Source: Flagellimonas flava
Lineage (GTDB): Bacteria > Bacteroidota > Bacteroidia > Flavobacteriales > Flavobacteriaceae
Reading direction: 5' to 3'
Assembly (NCBI RefSeq): GCF_900129665.1
Contig: NZ_FQWL01000002.1
Span: 62,001-126,000 of the forward strand
Length of the DNA: 64,000 nucleotides
Within the stretch, counting starts at the first letter, position 1; every line of letters starts with the position of its first letter. Both the position numbers and the translations under genes were made by a program. The notes beneath the pieces are model-generated. The model was not told the DNA's origin. It saw only the letters and a program-made list of their open reading frames with translations, and did not search any database. Below, one piece after another: positions 28,258 to 37,900 of the stretch.

Positions 28258-28944
28258 TTATTTCGATAGCGCAACTATCGACGTAATGTTTATTTTACGA
28301 AATTCCACTTCCGAGCCTTCTGCTTGTAGCGCTATTTGACCACTAGTGACCGTGGCATTAAATCCATGGTTGACAAGGTCCCCGTTTACCCACACTTTTA
28401 TTTCATCTTTTAGGCATTCGATAATCATAGTGTTCCATTCTTTTAAGGGTTTTTCAGACCCATCGGTAAGGTTAACAATTCTCCGATTTTTACCTTCCGT
28501 AATCCCCCATTCCGATTTTGGTCCTCGCCGTTCTACCATATTGTCCACTTCAATATCCTCAACAATGACCCAAAAATCGCCAGCATCCTCATGTTGCATT
28601 TGTACTTCTATGGACTTCGGAAACATTTTATACAGAGCTCTTGGAGTTGATGCATGTGCCAAAACTCCACAGTTTCCTGGTTCTCCAGGAAAACGATACT
28701 CCACTTCCAATCTATAATCTTTGTAAATGTCATCCGTGATTAGATGACCTCTTGGGGTACCCAAGCTCACCAACATCCCATCTCTAATGATAAATGGGTT
28801 TATGGTATTTGGAATAGTGTCCATTTCAGGAACATCAACGTGCCAACCACTTAAATCCTTTCCATTAAAAAGACTTGATGATGTTTCCTCTTTGCAGGAG
28901 GAAAACATTAGGGATGTACATAGAACTGCTATAAAATACTTCAT
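28258..28944 (-). CDS. DUF1080 lipoprotein (3-keto-glycoside hydrolase-like)
   Basis: A 228-residue lipoprotein (signal ending S-S-C, residues 15-17) with the jelly-roll DUF1080 domain. The diagnostic opening L-F-N-G-K-D-L-S-G-W is at about 25-34, and later come E-V-E-Y-R-F-P-G, N-C-G-V, W-N-T-M-I-I-E-C, and I-A-L-Q-A-E-G-S-E-V-E-F-R. Members of this family act on 3-keto glycosides together with Gfo/Idh/MocA dehydrogenases in Bacteroides. The gene lies 26 bases upstream of the FGE-like gene and shares its strand with a Gfo/Idh/MocA gene, matching that partnership. Substrate unknown. Confidence 0.9.
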   Translation of the reverse strand: MKYFIAVLCTSLMFSSCKEETSSSLFNGKDLSGWHVDVPEMDTIPNTINPFIIRDGMLVSLGTPRGHLITDDIYKDYRLEVEYRFPGEPGNCGVLAHASTPRALYKMFPKSIEVQMQHEDAGDFWVIVEDIEVDNMVERRGPKSEWGITEGKNRRIVNLTDGSEKPLKEWNTMIIECLKDEIKVWVNGDLVNHGFNATVTSGQIALQAEGSEVEFRKINITSIVALSK

Positions 28945-29002
28945 TTAAATAGGTTTTAATTTTTCTTAATCGTGTGTGAATATGCCCCAGAATACGCTTC
29001 CA

Positions 29003-30100
29003 CTACACTTTAAAATAGACCTTCTTTTTATCCAGGAAATAGGTCAGGTACCAAAAAATCAAAAGCACAAAAAGTGAATTGATAACCATGATGCCATGTT
29101 CCCCCATTCCCAAAGGATGAAGAATTCCGTGCGTAAAAATCTTGCCAAAACCTCTAAACCATTGTATGCCTACGGTTTCCGCCAATAGATATATAAAAAT
29201 GGAATTAGTGCCCACTACAGAGAAAAACTGCATCCATTTTTTTGCATTTCCCTTCATATCAATGTACCAGTAAAACAGGGCAAGCACCAAAACAGCTATT
29301 CCGCCTGAAAGTAGGGTAAATGAGGTAGTGGCCAATCTTTTTATAACAGGAGTAATGTTCAAAACATCCAATACTATTCCTAACGCTATGGCAATGCTTC
29401 CCCAAAGCACAAATGCTTTTAATTTTTGTGTGCCTTCATCTTTATTTAAAAGAAGTCGGCCGCAAACCACACCCCAAATGGTATGTGCCGCTGTTGGAAT
29501 AAAATTGATGGTCACCCAACCATCACCGTTGATTTTTCCCATAAAAATGTGATCCATAAAAGAGCCAAAACTAGCTCCATTGTTAAAGGGAGCTGCGGGG
29601 TCATAAAAACGGTAAAGTAATTCGGTAAGAGCCAAAAGGCCTATTGAAATTAGTATTTGGTTTCGATTTGATAAATTCATAATTGCATAAGCAATTAGTA
29701 TCGTAAATGCGAGTTGCACCAGTACATTCCAAAGCTCCCAAACCAATGCATGACTGTACACACAATGTAGCAACACCCCAAATGCAAATAATAGGAAACA
29801 ACGTTGAAGAATATGACGTGTTACAGCCTTTTTAGTACCTGTTTTCAAACGCTTTCCTATAGAGAATGGCATGGCCACTCCCACTATAAACATGAAAAAG
29901 GGTTGAATTAAGTCCCAAAAACGAAATCCATGCCAAGGATGATGGTGCAATTGCTCCCCTAAACCAGAAAAAAACGGAATATCCTTGACCAAATCGTAAA
30001 AAGAATGATGGAACCCAGCTGCCTCTGCAATCAGCAAGAACATGGTCATTCCTCGAAACACGTCCAAGGAAAATAAACGTTTTGAGGATGTGTCTTTCAT
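29003..30100 (-). CDS. DUF5009/HGSNAT-like acyltransferase membrane protein
   Basis: A 365-residue inner-membrane protein with about ten hydrophobic segments. The start S-L-D-V-F-R-G-M-T-M-F-L-L and the loop W-D-L-I-Q-P-F-F-M-F-I-V-G-V-A-M-P are those of the family related to human heparan-alpha-glucosaminide N-acetyltransferase (DUF5009/DUF1624 group). It may move an acetyl group across the membrane onto a sugar amine. Bacterial members are found in glycan loci but few are characterised. It is the downstream neighbour of the haloperoxidase-like gene (57-base gap), so probably the same transcript. Confidence 0.88.
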   Translation of the reverse strand: MKDTSSKRLFSLDVFRGMTMFLLIAEAAGFHHSFYDLVKDIPFFSGLGEQLHHHPWHGFRFWDLIQPFFMFIVGVAMPFSIGKRLKTGTKKAVTRHILQRCFLLFAFGVLLHCVYSHALVWELWNVLVQLAFTILIAYAIMNLSNRNQILISIGLLALTELLYRFYDPAAPFNNGASFGSFMDHIFMGKINGDGWVTINFIPTAAHTIWGVVCGRLLLNKDEGTQKLKAFVLWGSIAIALGIVLDVLNITPVIKRLATTSFTLLSGGIAVLVLALFYWYIDMKGNAKKWMQFFSVVGTNSIFIYLLAETVGIQWFRGFGKIFTHGILHPLGMGEHGIMVINSLFVLLIFWYLTYFLDKKKVYFKV

Positions 30101-30157
30101 AATTAAGAATTTTATGGGTTGGTTTAGATATTACACTGGTTTTAAATTGACTTCATA

Positions 30158-31489
30158 TCAGTTCAAATCTATTTTTTCATTTACATATGCGCCTACGGCT
30201 TTACCTTGTTGTACTCCTAGTTCTATAGCCGGACGATAATGGATTCCTCCATAAAGTCTACTGATGGCCGCTTCTTCGGATGCTTCAAAGAATGAATTGA
30301 ATTTTCTTGGAGGCAATCCATAGGGCACCTCTGTTGAATCGATAAATGCATAATTGTCACCTATCAACTTGGTCAAAACTGTCGCAGCAGCGGACGAGGC
30401 TACACTGTGCCCAGAGGTATGCTCAGGAAAAGCAGGGGTCTGTAAAATAGGCTTCCAGTCCGAATCCACATGTTCATTGATAAAGGTTTCGGGACGGGTT
30501 AGACTGCTCTTATATTTTTGGTCCCAACAACTTATAAAGGCATCTGCTATGGCAATACTTGTCTGCGCGAGTATCGCCGATGCATTTACTGGGTCTTCTT
30601 TTTTCTCTTCCAATACTTGGGCAGCAATGTGCACCCAGTGTCCACCTGGTGAAATTTGTTGTTGAAAATACATTACATGACCCTTGGTAGTTGAAATATT
30701 TGGGTTACAATCCCAGAACTTTGCTATTTCCAATTGGGTTTCATCAACGTTCTTCACTGTTTGGTATACTTCCTGAGCTTCTTTATAAAATTGGGAACTA
30801 TCGGAAATATCAAAACTGGTGGGTAACCCTGGATCAAACTGACCTGCAGAATCCAACACAAAGGGTTTAATAGTATTCCAATGAGGTTCGATAGCTTCCA
30901 TATAATCAGGTGGAGTGGGCTTCCACCGCCCTGGGTCTTTGTTCACGCTGTAACGCGGTAAGGCGGTGCGACGTAAATAGCCGTCCGTGCTTGAGCGCTG
31001 AATAATTTCTTGTGAAATAGCATCTCCCAATGCAATGGAGTTTTCATAAATCTCTTTGTCAATTCCTATTTCTTGGACATCCTTCAAAAGGTCTTTACGG
31101 AAATTCTCCACTCTTTCAATATCAAAAACCAATACTTTGGCCACGTTCAGAAAAGCGACCATAGAGGTTAGTGGATAGTAATATTCTTTATTGGTGTCTG
31201 GTCGGGCAGTAAGTTCCAAATCGTTCAACTGTCCTCCAAGTGAAACCTTTGTGGAATCCATAAAACGAATGCCCTCATACGCTGCAATGTTCGAATAGGC
31301 ATAAATTCTACTTGCCACTGGAGGTGTGAAAATATCCGCCACAATAACATCGGTAAGCTTTCGATTATATATGGTGACACTATTCTCAAAATAGGCATCC
31401 AATTCTTCTGCTTTGTGCGTTTCGCCACAAGAGACTATAAGTGATATAGCCACTAAACCCATTATAAACCATGACTTAATCATTTTCAT
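30158..31489 (-). CDS. Vanadium-dependent haloperoxidase-like PAP2 lipoprotein
   Basis: A 443-residue exported protein (lipoprotein signal ending V-S-C-G, Cys21) of the PAP2/vanadium haloperoxidase superfamily. The vanadate/phosphate pocket motifs are in order: K-x6-R-P (K-Y-K-S-S-L-T-R-P), T-S-G-His361, and S-R-L-Y-G-G-I-His417. The residue four after the last His, usually Asp in phosphatases, is Ala. Haloperoxidase or phosphatase activity cannot be decided from sequence. The start overlaps the upstream VCBS gene by 14 bases, so production is coupled to it. Such genes are seen next to VCBS/ASPIC and SusCD genes in Bacteroidota, but the substrate is unknown. Confidence 0.88.
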   Translation of the reverse strand: MKMIKSWFIMGLVAISLIVSCGETHKAEELDAYFENSVTIYNRKLTDVIVADIFTPPVASRIYAYSNIAAYEGIRFMDSTKVSLGGQLNDLELTARPDTNKEYYYPLTSMVAFLNVAKVLVFDIERVENFRKDLLKDVQEIGIDKEIYENSIALGDAISQEIIQRSSTDGYLRRTALPRYSVNKDPGRWKPTPPDYMEAIEPHWNTIKPFVLDSAGQFDPGLPTSFDISDSSQFYKEAQEVYQTVKNVDETQLEIAKFWDCNPNISTTKGHVMYFQQQISPGGHWVHIAAQVLEEKKEDPVNASAILAQTSIAIADAFISCWDQKYKSSLTRPETFINEHVDSDWKPILQTPAFPEHTSGHSVASSAAATVLTKLIGDNYAFIDSTEVPYGLPPRKFNSFFEASEEAAISRLYGGIHYRPAIELGVQQGKAVGAYVNEKIDLN

Positions 31490-34400
31490 AAACTGTTTTT
31501 GTGTTCCCCTTAAAGTTAGTGATGTCTATTTGCTTTATTTTACCATGTATTGTTATTCTTCTAGACTGTTGTGACAGATATCCTGATCCATATTGAAACT
31601 CCCATTTCTGTTTTTCGCCATTGGTGAGAGTGATAATGGCAAACATGCTATCATCGGCCACATCATGGAATTCCAATTTTTTATCCTCGACTTGAGATTC
31701 AAATACTTTGAGTGGCCCGCTGTTGTTTCCAATGATGATAAGCGATTTACCCTCTTTGTTTTTAAGTTGGGCAAGACCGCTGGCATCGTAATTGTTTACG
31801 AGCCCACTTTCTGCTAATTGGATATAATCAAACGTTCCGTCTCCTTTTCCTTTTAAGACAGTGCCCAATTGTGCATCATATCGCCCATTGGAGACTTCTG
31901 TAACATAGGAATTCCCAGTCAATAGGAGGTCTAAATTTCCATCTTGGTCGAAATCTTCAACAATTATCCCTTCCGCTGGTGCCACCTGAGCATTTAATGG
32001 CAGTGCGGTCAATTGGAATTTTCCTTGACCAAGGTTTTCCACATAGGAACTTTCGAATACATGACTTTTTACAACATAGGCATCTTCCAATTCTTCCGGC
32101 AAGAAAGATTCTTTAAAGGTTTTTTCGGCATAGGACTGATACGTTTTAAAGCGCCCTCTCATAGCATTAACCTGTTCTATAAGTTTATCCCGAGTATGGG
32201 AAATGTAATTTTCGCCATCATTGTAATAACACATAATTGGATCTACTCTGCCGTCCTTGTCATAATCTTTAGCGTAAATGCATAGTGGCTCATCCTTGGA
32301 GGCTTTGTATTTGGTATTCAAGCCCAAATTTCCAACTATATAATCCATATCTCCGTCGTTGTCAAAATCACCACTTGAAATACTGTTCCACCAACCTTCC
32401 GATTTTTCAAGTCCGGTGGGACTTTCAACAAGCCTTAAGGTCCCTCTATCATTATGAAAAAAAGTTATAGGCATAAATTCTCCAACTACAATCAAATCCG
32501 GCCATCCATCATTATCATAATCTGACCATATCGCTGAAGTCACCATGGTCAATTTTTCCCAATGTTCGATGTTTTTTCCTATTTCCCTAAACTTAGGTTC
32601 GCCTTCAGTAGATATATTCTCGTATAACTGACTGGCCGTTGGCATGGGGTAATTACCAGGGTCGACCCTGCCACCCACAAATAAGTCCAAATCCCCATCT
32701 TTATCAAAATCAGAAGCTGTAACGCATGAACCACTGATATCATTAACTGGCAGTGCATTGGTAAGTGAAAAGTTTCCTTTTCCATCATTTGCATACAATC
32801 TATCTTGATAGACATCCTCTTTGTATGAAGTGGGGATGCCTCCGCTTACTACATATAAATCTTGATCCCCATCTCCATCGGCATCGAAGAACAGCATGCC
32901 CATATCTTCTCTTAAGCTTTCTTCATATCCCACAGAAGTGTTTTTAAAACCGTCTTCTTGCTGCAGGTAGATTTGTCCCGTTGAACCTGCCGCACCACCT
33001 ACATAAAAATCTTCCTTTCCGTTGGAATCAACATCGCCAATGGCGATACCAGGTCCACCACGAGAATGCATATGGGGTAGAATCGGTTGAATTCGAAAGT
33101 CTACAATGGGGTCTTCTTTTTGAACGTAATCGATACCTAGGGAATCTGTGATCTCTGCAAACCATTGTTTTGTTTCAACAGGTGCAATCTCATTGTGAGC
33201 CTCGACCTTTTTCGATTCGGATTGTCTAATTACAAGCTTTTGGTTCGATTTTACATTCGCTATTTTTTGATAGGAATCATCGGGCCACCAGACCTCTACT
33301 GTTGCAACAACGGTATCAGTTCCAAGCCCAAAATGAATGGTGGGGTCAACACTGGACTCATACCCCCTACTTAAATAATGTTGATAATGTTGGGTGGTGT
33401 TTTTCGAGTTTATCTTAATCCGTGAACCGATTCCTTCTAGATTTCCTGTATTACCCTTTAATCTCAGTTGCAGAAAATTACCCCCTTCTGTTTCATTGGT
33501 ATTTTCATAAACAAAGGCATTTTGGTTTACGTTGTTCACAACCAAATCCAAGTCGCCATCATTATCCAAGTCGGTAAAGGCAGCACCATTGGAACAACTC
33601 TTATCGCTGATACCCCATCCTTCGGACATATTTTCGAAAGTAGTGTTGCCGTTATTTTTGAAGACGTAATTGACCAGTTCAGCTCTTGGCAAATTATGAA
33701 TGGAGTTTAATTTCTCCTTAATTTTTGTTTCCCTATCACCCATAGGGCTATTGCTCCTGTTTTGATAATGAATGTAATCCAAGTTCCCCAGGTCCCTTAA
33801 AAATCCATTGGTAACATATAGGTCTCTTAACCCATCATTGTCATAATCGGCCAAGAGTGCGCTCCAGCTCCAGTCTGTACTGCTTACTCCTGCCAAATAA
33901 CCAATTTCACTAAAGCTTCCTTCACCTTGATTCAGTTGAAGTGTATTTCTGGTGTATTGCGGGGAATATCCCGCATCCAACATAAAGTTGAACCGATCAT
34001 AGCCCGTAGAGGAAATAATCAATTTTTGTCGAAAATTATCTTCCGGGTGCATGTCCAAGACCATAATATCGGGGCTTCCATTATTGTCAATGTCTGCAAT
34101 ATCGTTCCCCATTCCTGCATAGGAAGTATGTTTTAGATAGGTGTCCAATTCGTCTTTAAATGTTCCATCCCTTTGGTTGATATATAAAATATCATTCCCC
34201 ACAAAATCATTGGAAATGTATATATCTGGCCATGAATCATTATTAATATCCGATATGCCAACACCCAAACCATAGCCCTCCACAAGAATACCCGATGTTA
34301 ACGAAACATCTGTGAACTTCCCATCGCCTTCATTTCTATACAGGCGGTCATTGCTTACGGATGAGCCATCTAATTTTCTGGGGCTGCTTACGTTTACATT

Positions 34401-34988
34401 GTATTCGTATGCAGCGGGATTGACCAAAAGGTACATATCCAGGTCATTGTCCTTATCATAGTCAAAAAAGGCCGCATGCATGGATTGTCGCGTATCATCC
34501 AAACCATATTCTGCAGCTCGCTCAGTAAATGTATTGTTCCCGTTATTGATGTAGAGCATGTTTGCCCGTTCCTCAAGCTTGGCACTACCCGAAACACATA
34601 CATAGATATCCAAAAAACCATCTTGATTAATATCGACCATTGCGGCTCCAGTGCCCCAACGATTGTTTATCAGGCCAGATTTTTCCGTGATATCTTCAAA
34701 TTTCATATTTCCTTTATTGAGATAAAGTCTACCGGAAACCATATTGCCACTAAAATAGACGTCTACCAGTCCGTCATTGTTAATGTCACCAACAGCAGTA
34801 CCCGCACCGGTATAAATATTCATGAAATTGAATACATTGATACTGTCATTTTCAACAATCTTATTGTTGAAGTCAATACCTGATTCTGATGGGCTTACCA
34901 ATTGAAACCTAGGAGAATTGCCCCTCTCGCAAGAAATGGTGACCAAAAACACGCTGCAAACCAAAGCAAGTACGGAAGCCTTTCTCAT
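31476..34988 (-). CDS. VCBS/FG-GAP repeat lipoprotein with ASPIC/UnbV domain (copy 1)
   Basis: An 1170-residue surface lipoprotein (signal ending I-S-C, residue 20). Residues about 60-500 hold repeated calcium-binding D-x-(D/N)-x-D-G-x-x-D loops of beta-propeller type (D-I-N-N-D-G-L-V-D, D-Y-D-K-D-N-D-L-D and others). An ASPIC/UnbV domain follows at about 515-585, with G-I-G-S and W-W-P-D-D, then a second series of VCBS loops at 640-1000. This is the CRTAC1-like layout. It probably binds or presents glycan or another ligand at the cell surface. Its start overlaps the stop of copy 2 by 4 bases (ATGA), and its end overlaps the haloperoxidase-like gene by 14. Confidence 0.92.
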   Translation of the reverse strand: MRKASVLALVCSVFLVTISCERGNSPRFQLVSPSESGIDFNNKIVENDSINVFNFMNIYTGAGTAVGDINNDGLVDVYFSGNMVSGRLYLNKGNMKFEDITEKSGLINNRWGTGAAMVDINQDGFLDIYVCVSGSAKLEERANMLYINNGNNTFTERAAEYGLDDTRQSMHAAFFDYDKDNDLDMYLLVNPAAYEYNVNVSSPRKLDGSSVSNDRLYRNEGDGKFTDVSLTSGILVEGYGLGVGISDINNDSWPDIYISNDFVGNDILYINQRDGTFKDELDTYLKHTSYAGMGNDIADIDNNGSPDIMVLDMHPEDNFRQKLIISSTGYDRFNFMLDAGYSPQYTRNTLQLNQGEGSFSEIGYLAGVSSTDWSWSALLADYDNDGLRDLYVTNGFLRDLGNLDYIHYQNRSNSPMGDRETKIKEKLNSIHNLPRAELVNYVFKNNGNTTFENMSEGWGISDKSCSNGAAFTDLDNDGDLDLVVNNVNQNAFVYENTNETEGGNFLQLRLKGNTGNLEGIGSRIKINSKNTTQHYQHYLSRGYESSVDPTIHFGLGTDTVVATVEVWWPDDSYQKIANVKSNQKLVIRQSESKKVEAHNEIAPVETKQWFAEITDSLGIDYVQKEDPIVDFRIQPILPHMHSRGGPGIAIGDVDSNGKEDFYVGGAAGSTGQIYLQQEDGFKNTSVGYEESLREDMGMLFFDADGDGDQDLYVVSGGIPTSYKEDVYQDRLYANDGKGNFSLTNALPVNDISGSCVTASDFDKDGDLDLFVGGRVDPGNYPMPTASQLYENISTEGEPKFREIGKNIEHWEKLTMVTSAIWSDYDNDGWPDLIVVGEFMPITFFHNDRGTLRLVESPTGLEKSEGWWNSISSGDFDNDGDMDYIVGNLGLNTKYKASKDEPLCIYAKDYDKDGRVDPIMCYYNDGENYISHTRDKLIEQVNAMRGRFKTYQSYAEKTFKESFLPEELEDAYVVKSHVFESSYVENLGQGKFQLTALPLNAQVAPAEGIIVEDFDQDGNLDLLLTGNSYVTEVSNGRYDAQLGTVLKGKGDGTFDYIQLAESGLVNNYDASGLAQLKNKEGKSLIIIGNNSGPLKVFESQVEDKKLEFHDVADDSMFAIITLTNGEKQKWEFQYGSGYLSQQSRRITIHGKIKQIDITNFKGNTKTVYEND

Positions 34989-37900
34989 TTTCTTACATCA
35001 GTTTTTATTTCCTCTCCTTTGAAATTCTTTACCACAATGTATTTGGCTTTTTTAGGGATGATTTGCCTACGACTCCCTTGTGATAGGTATCCAGAACCAT
35101 AATACAATTCCCTCTTTTGCATGAAACCATCTTCAAAGTGGATCGTTATGGAAGCATCTTGGGGATTTGGATGGTATACAAACGCATTTTCCAGTTTTCT
35201 GGAATGAATTTTTAATTCCCCATTATTGATTCCAGAAAGTATCAGTTCAGAATCGTTGGCAAACAAATTTACCTGGCTTTTTGCGTCTCCATTTACAAAG
35301 AATCCACTTTCATCTACCTTTAATGTTTCAAAACTTCCTTTGCCATCTCCTGTCATAAGCCATCCAATAGACGCATCATAACGACCGTTGAACACTTCTC
35401 CACTATAAAAATTGCCCACGGCCAAAACATCTAGGTGACTATCTTGATTATAATCGCCAATGTTTATCCCATACAAAGGAGCAGTTTGCATAGTAATAGG
35501 TAAGGGTTTTAAAGCAAACCTTCCCTCTCCTAAGTTTTCTAGATAGCTACTGGCAAAGGTTTCACTTTTAACGATGTGGGCATCTGCAAGTTCCCCCTCC
35601 GTAAATGATTCTTCAAAAGTGGCTTCTGCATATTCAGAATAGGTTCTAAACCTCACCCGCATAGCATTGATTTGATCAATAAGATCGTTTCTAGAATGTG
35701 CGATGTAATTTTTACCATCTATGTAATAACACATTACAGGGTCTATTTGACCATTTTTATCATAATCTTTGGCGTAAATACAAAGCGGTTCGTCAACACT
35801 TGCTTTATAGCGACTGTTGAGGCCAAAATTTCCGAGGATATAATCACTGTCGCCGTCATTATCAAAATCCCCAGATGCTATACTGTTCCACCAACCATTG
35901 GTTCCCTTTAGTGCAATCTGTTCTGTAATTTCTTGAAGGTTTCCCTCATTATTTTTAAAAAATCGGATGGGCATGAACTCACCAACTACGATCAAATCCA
36001 TCCAAGAATCGTTATCAAAATCGGTCCATAGCGCGGCGGTGACCATTCCTAGTTCACTCCAATTATTTAAAAAGTTGTGGTCAGCACTAAACTTGACATT
36101 CCCAATGGAACTTTCATTTTTAAGCAAAGAGCTTTTTGGAGACATGGGATATTCTCCCGGTTGCACCCTGCCTCCCACAAAAAGATCTATATCTCCATCT
36201 TTGTCATAATCTGCCCCAGTTACAACAGATCCACTTACCAAGGATTCGGGCAAAGCATCTACTAGGGTATATGTTCCTGTACCATCATTTTCATAAATAC
36301 GGTCTTGATATGCTGGACTTCCTTTTGCTGCGGATGACCCACCGCTTACCACGTACAAATCTTGATCACCATCTGAATCTGCATCAAAAAACAAAGCGCC
36401 CATATCTTCGGAATCTGAATCTTGAAAAACAATTTCCGAAAAGGAGCTCCCATCTTTACCTTGTATTTTTAATGTTCCAGGTTGCCCTGTTGCTCCGGCG
36501 ATATAGACATCTTCAAGTCCATCTCCGTTAGCATCTCCTACAGCCATTCCGGGACCATTCTTGGAGTGCATATGGGGTAGGAGCGGTTGAATCTTAAAAT
36601 CCACAAAGTCGTTCTCTGTGTGGGTAAAGTCCATTCCGATACTATCGATTTTTTTAAAAAGCCCAACTATTTTCTTTCCACCATTCTTTTTAGAGGTCTG
36701 CGCATTATTTTGATGCAGCACTAATTCTTGATTGACAGGAATATTCTTTAATACTTCCTGCATTTTATTTGGCCAAGTAACTATAGCGCTATCAATTTTC
36801 TTCATATCCCCTAGGCCAAAGTGAAGGCTTGACTCTACGGATGAAAGATATCCTCTATACGGCGTAAAATATTGTTTTTGAAGTTGCCCTTGATAGTGAA
36901 TTTCAACTTGACTTCCTATTCCTTCCAGATTTGGGGCAGCACCTTTAAAACGGAATTTCAAATAGGACTGTGCGCTATCTACTTTGGTATTATTCCTTAA
37001 GATGCTTGCTGGGTCATCAATATTATTGATTACCAGGTCAAAATCCCCATCATTATCAAAATCTGCGTAGGCCGCACCATTTGAAAAAGTGGGTTTTGTA
37101 ATTCCAGCTTCTTTTGATATGTCTTTAAATTGTAGTTCCCCCTCGTTCTTGAATAAATAATTTGACCGTTTTATTCCTGGTAGTTTGTTCAGTGCTTCTA
37201 GACGTTTCTCTCTATTGGCCTGTTCAGAACCCATGGACAAAATGGTATTGCCATACACCATAAAATCCAAATTGGTAATATCTTGTCGATATCCATTGGT
37301 GACGAATAGGTCTTTTTTGCCATCATGGTCATAATCGGAGAGCAAAGCACTCCAGCTCCATTCAGTAGCAGATATCCCCGCAATTTGACCAACTTCGCTA
37401 AATGAGCCATTGCCATTATTTATTTGTAAGGTATTTCTAATGTATTGGGGTTGGTATCCGTTGGAAAGGGCATTATGGTGTTCATCATAGTTATTGCCCA
37501 TCATGGTCAACTTCCATCTTTTGTTGTCAGGAGGCAGCATATCTAAAACTACCACATCCATTAAACCATCATTATTGATATCTGCAATATCATTGCCCAT
37601 TCCGTTGAAAGTAAGATGGCCCATGTATTTGGAGATCTCATTTTTAAAGGTTCCATCTTTTTGATTGATGTAGAGGAAGTCATCGGTTAAAAAATCATTG
37701 GACACATAAATATCTACCCATCCATCTTCATTGAAGTCATATACTTCAACACCTAAACCAAAACCCTCCAAAAGTATTTTGGCTTCCCTGGATACATCCG
37801 TAAAAGTAGCATCCCCATTGTTTCTAAAGAGTTTGTCTACGGAGGGGGCCTTACCGGACCAGTCTTTTGGACGTGAAGTATTTCTGTTATAATCCACCAG

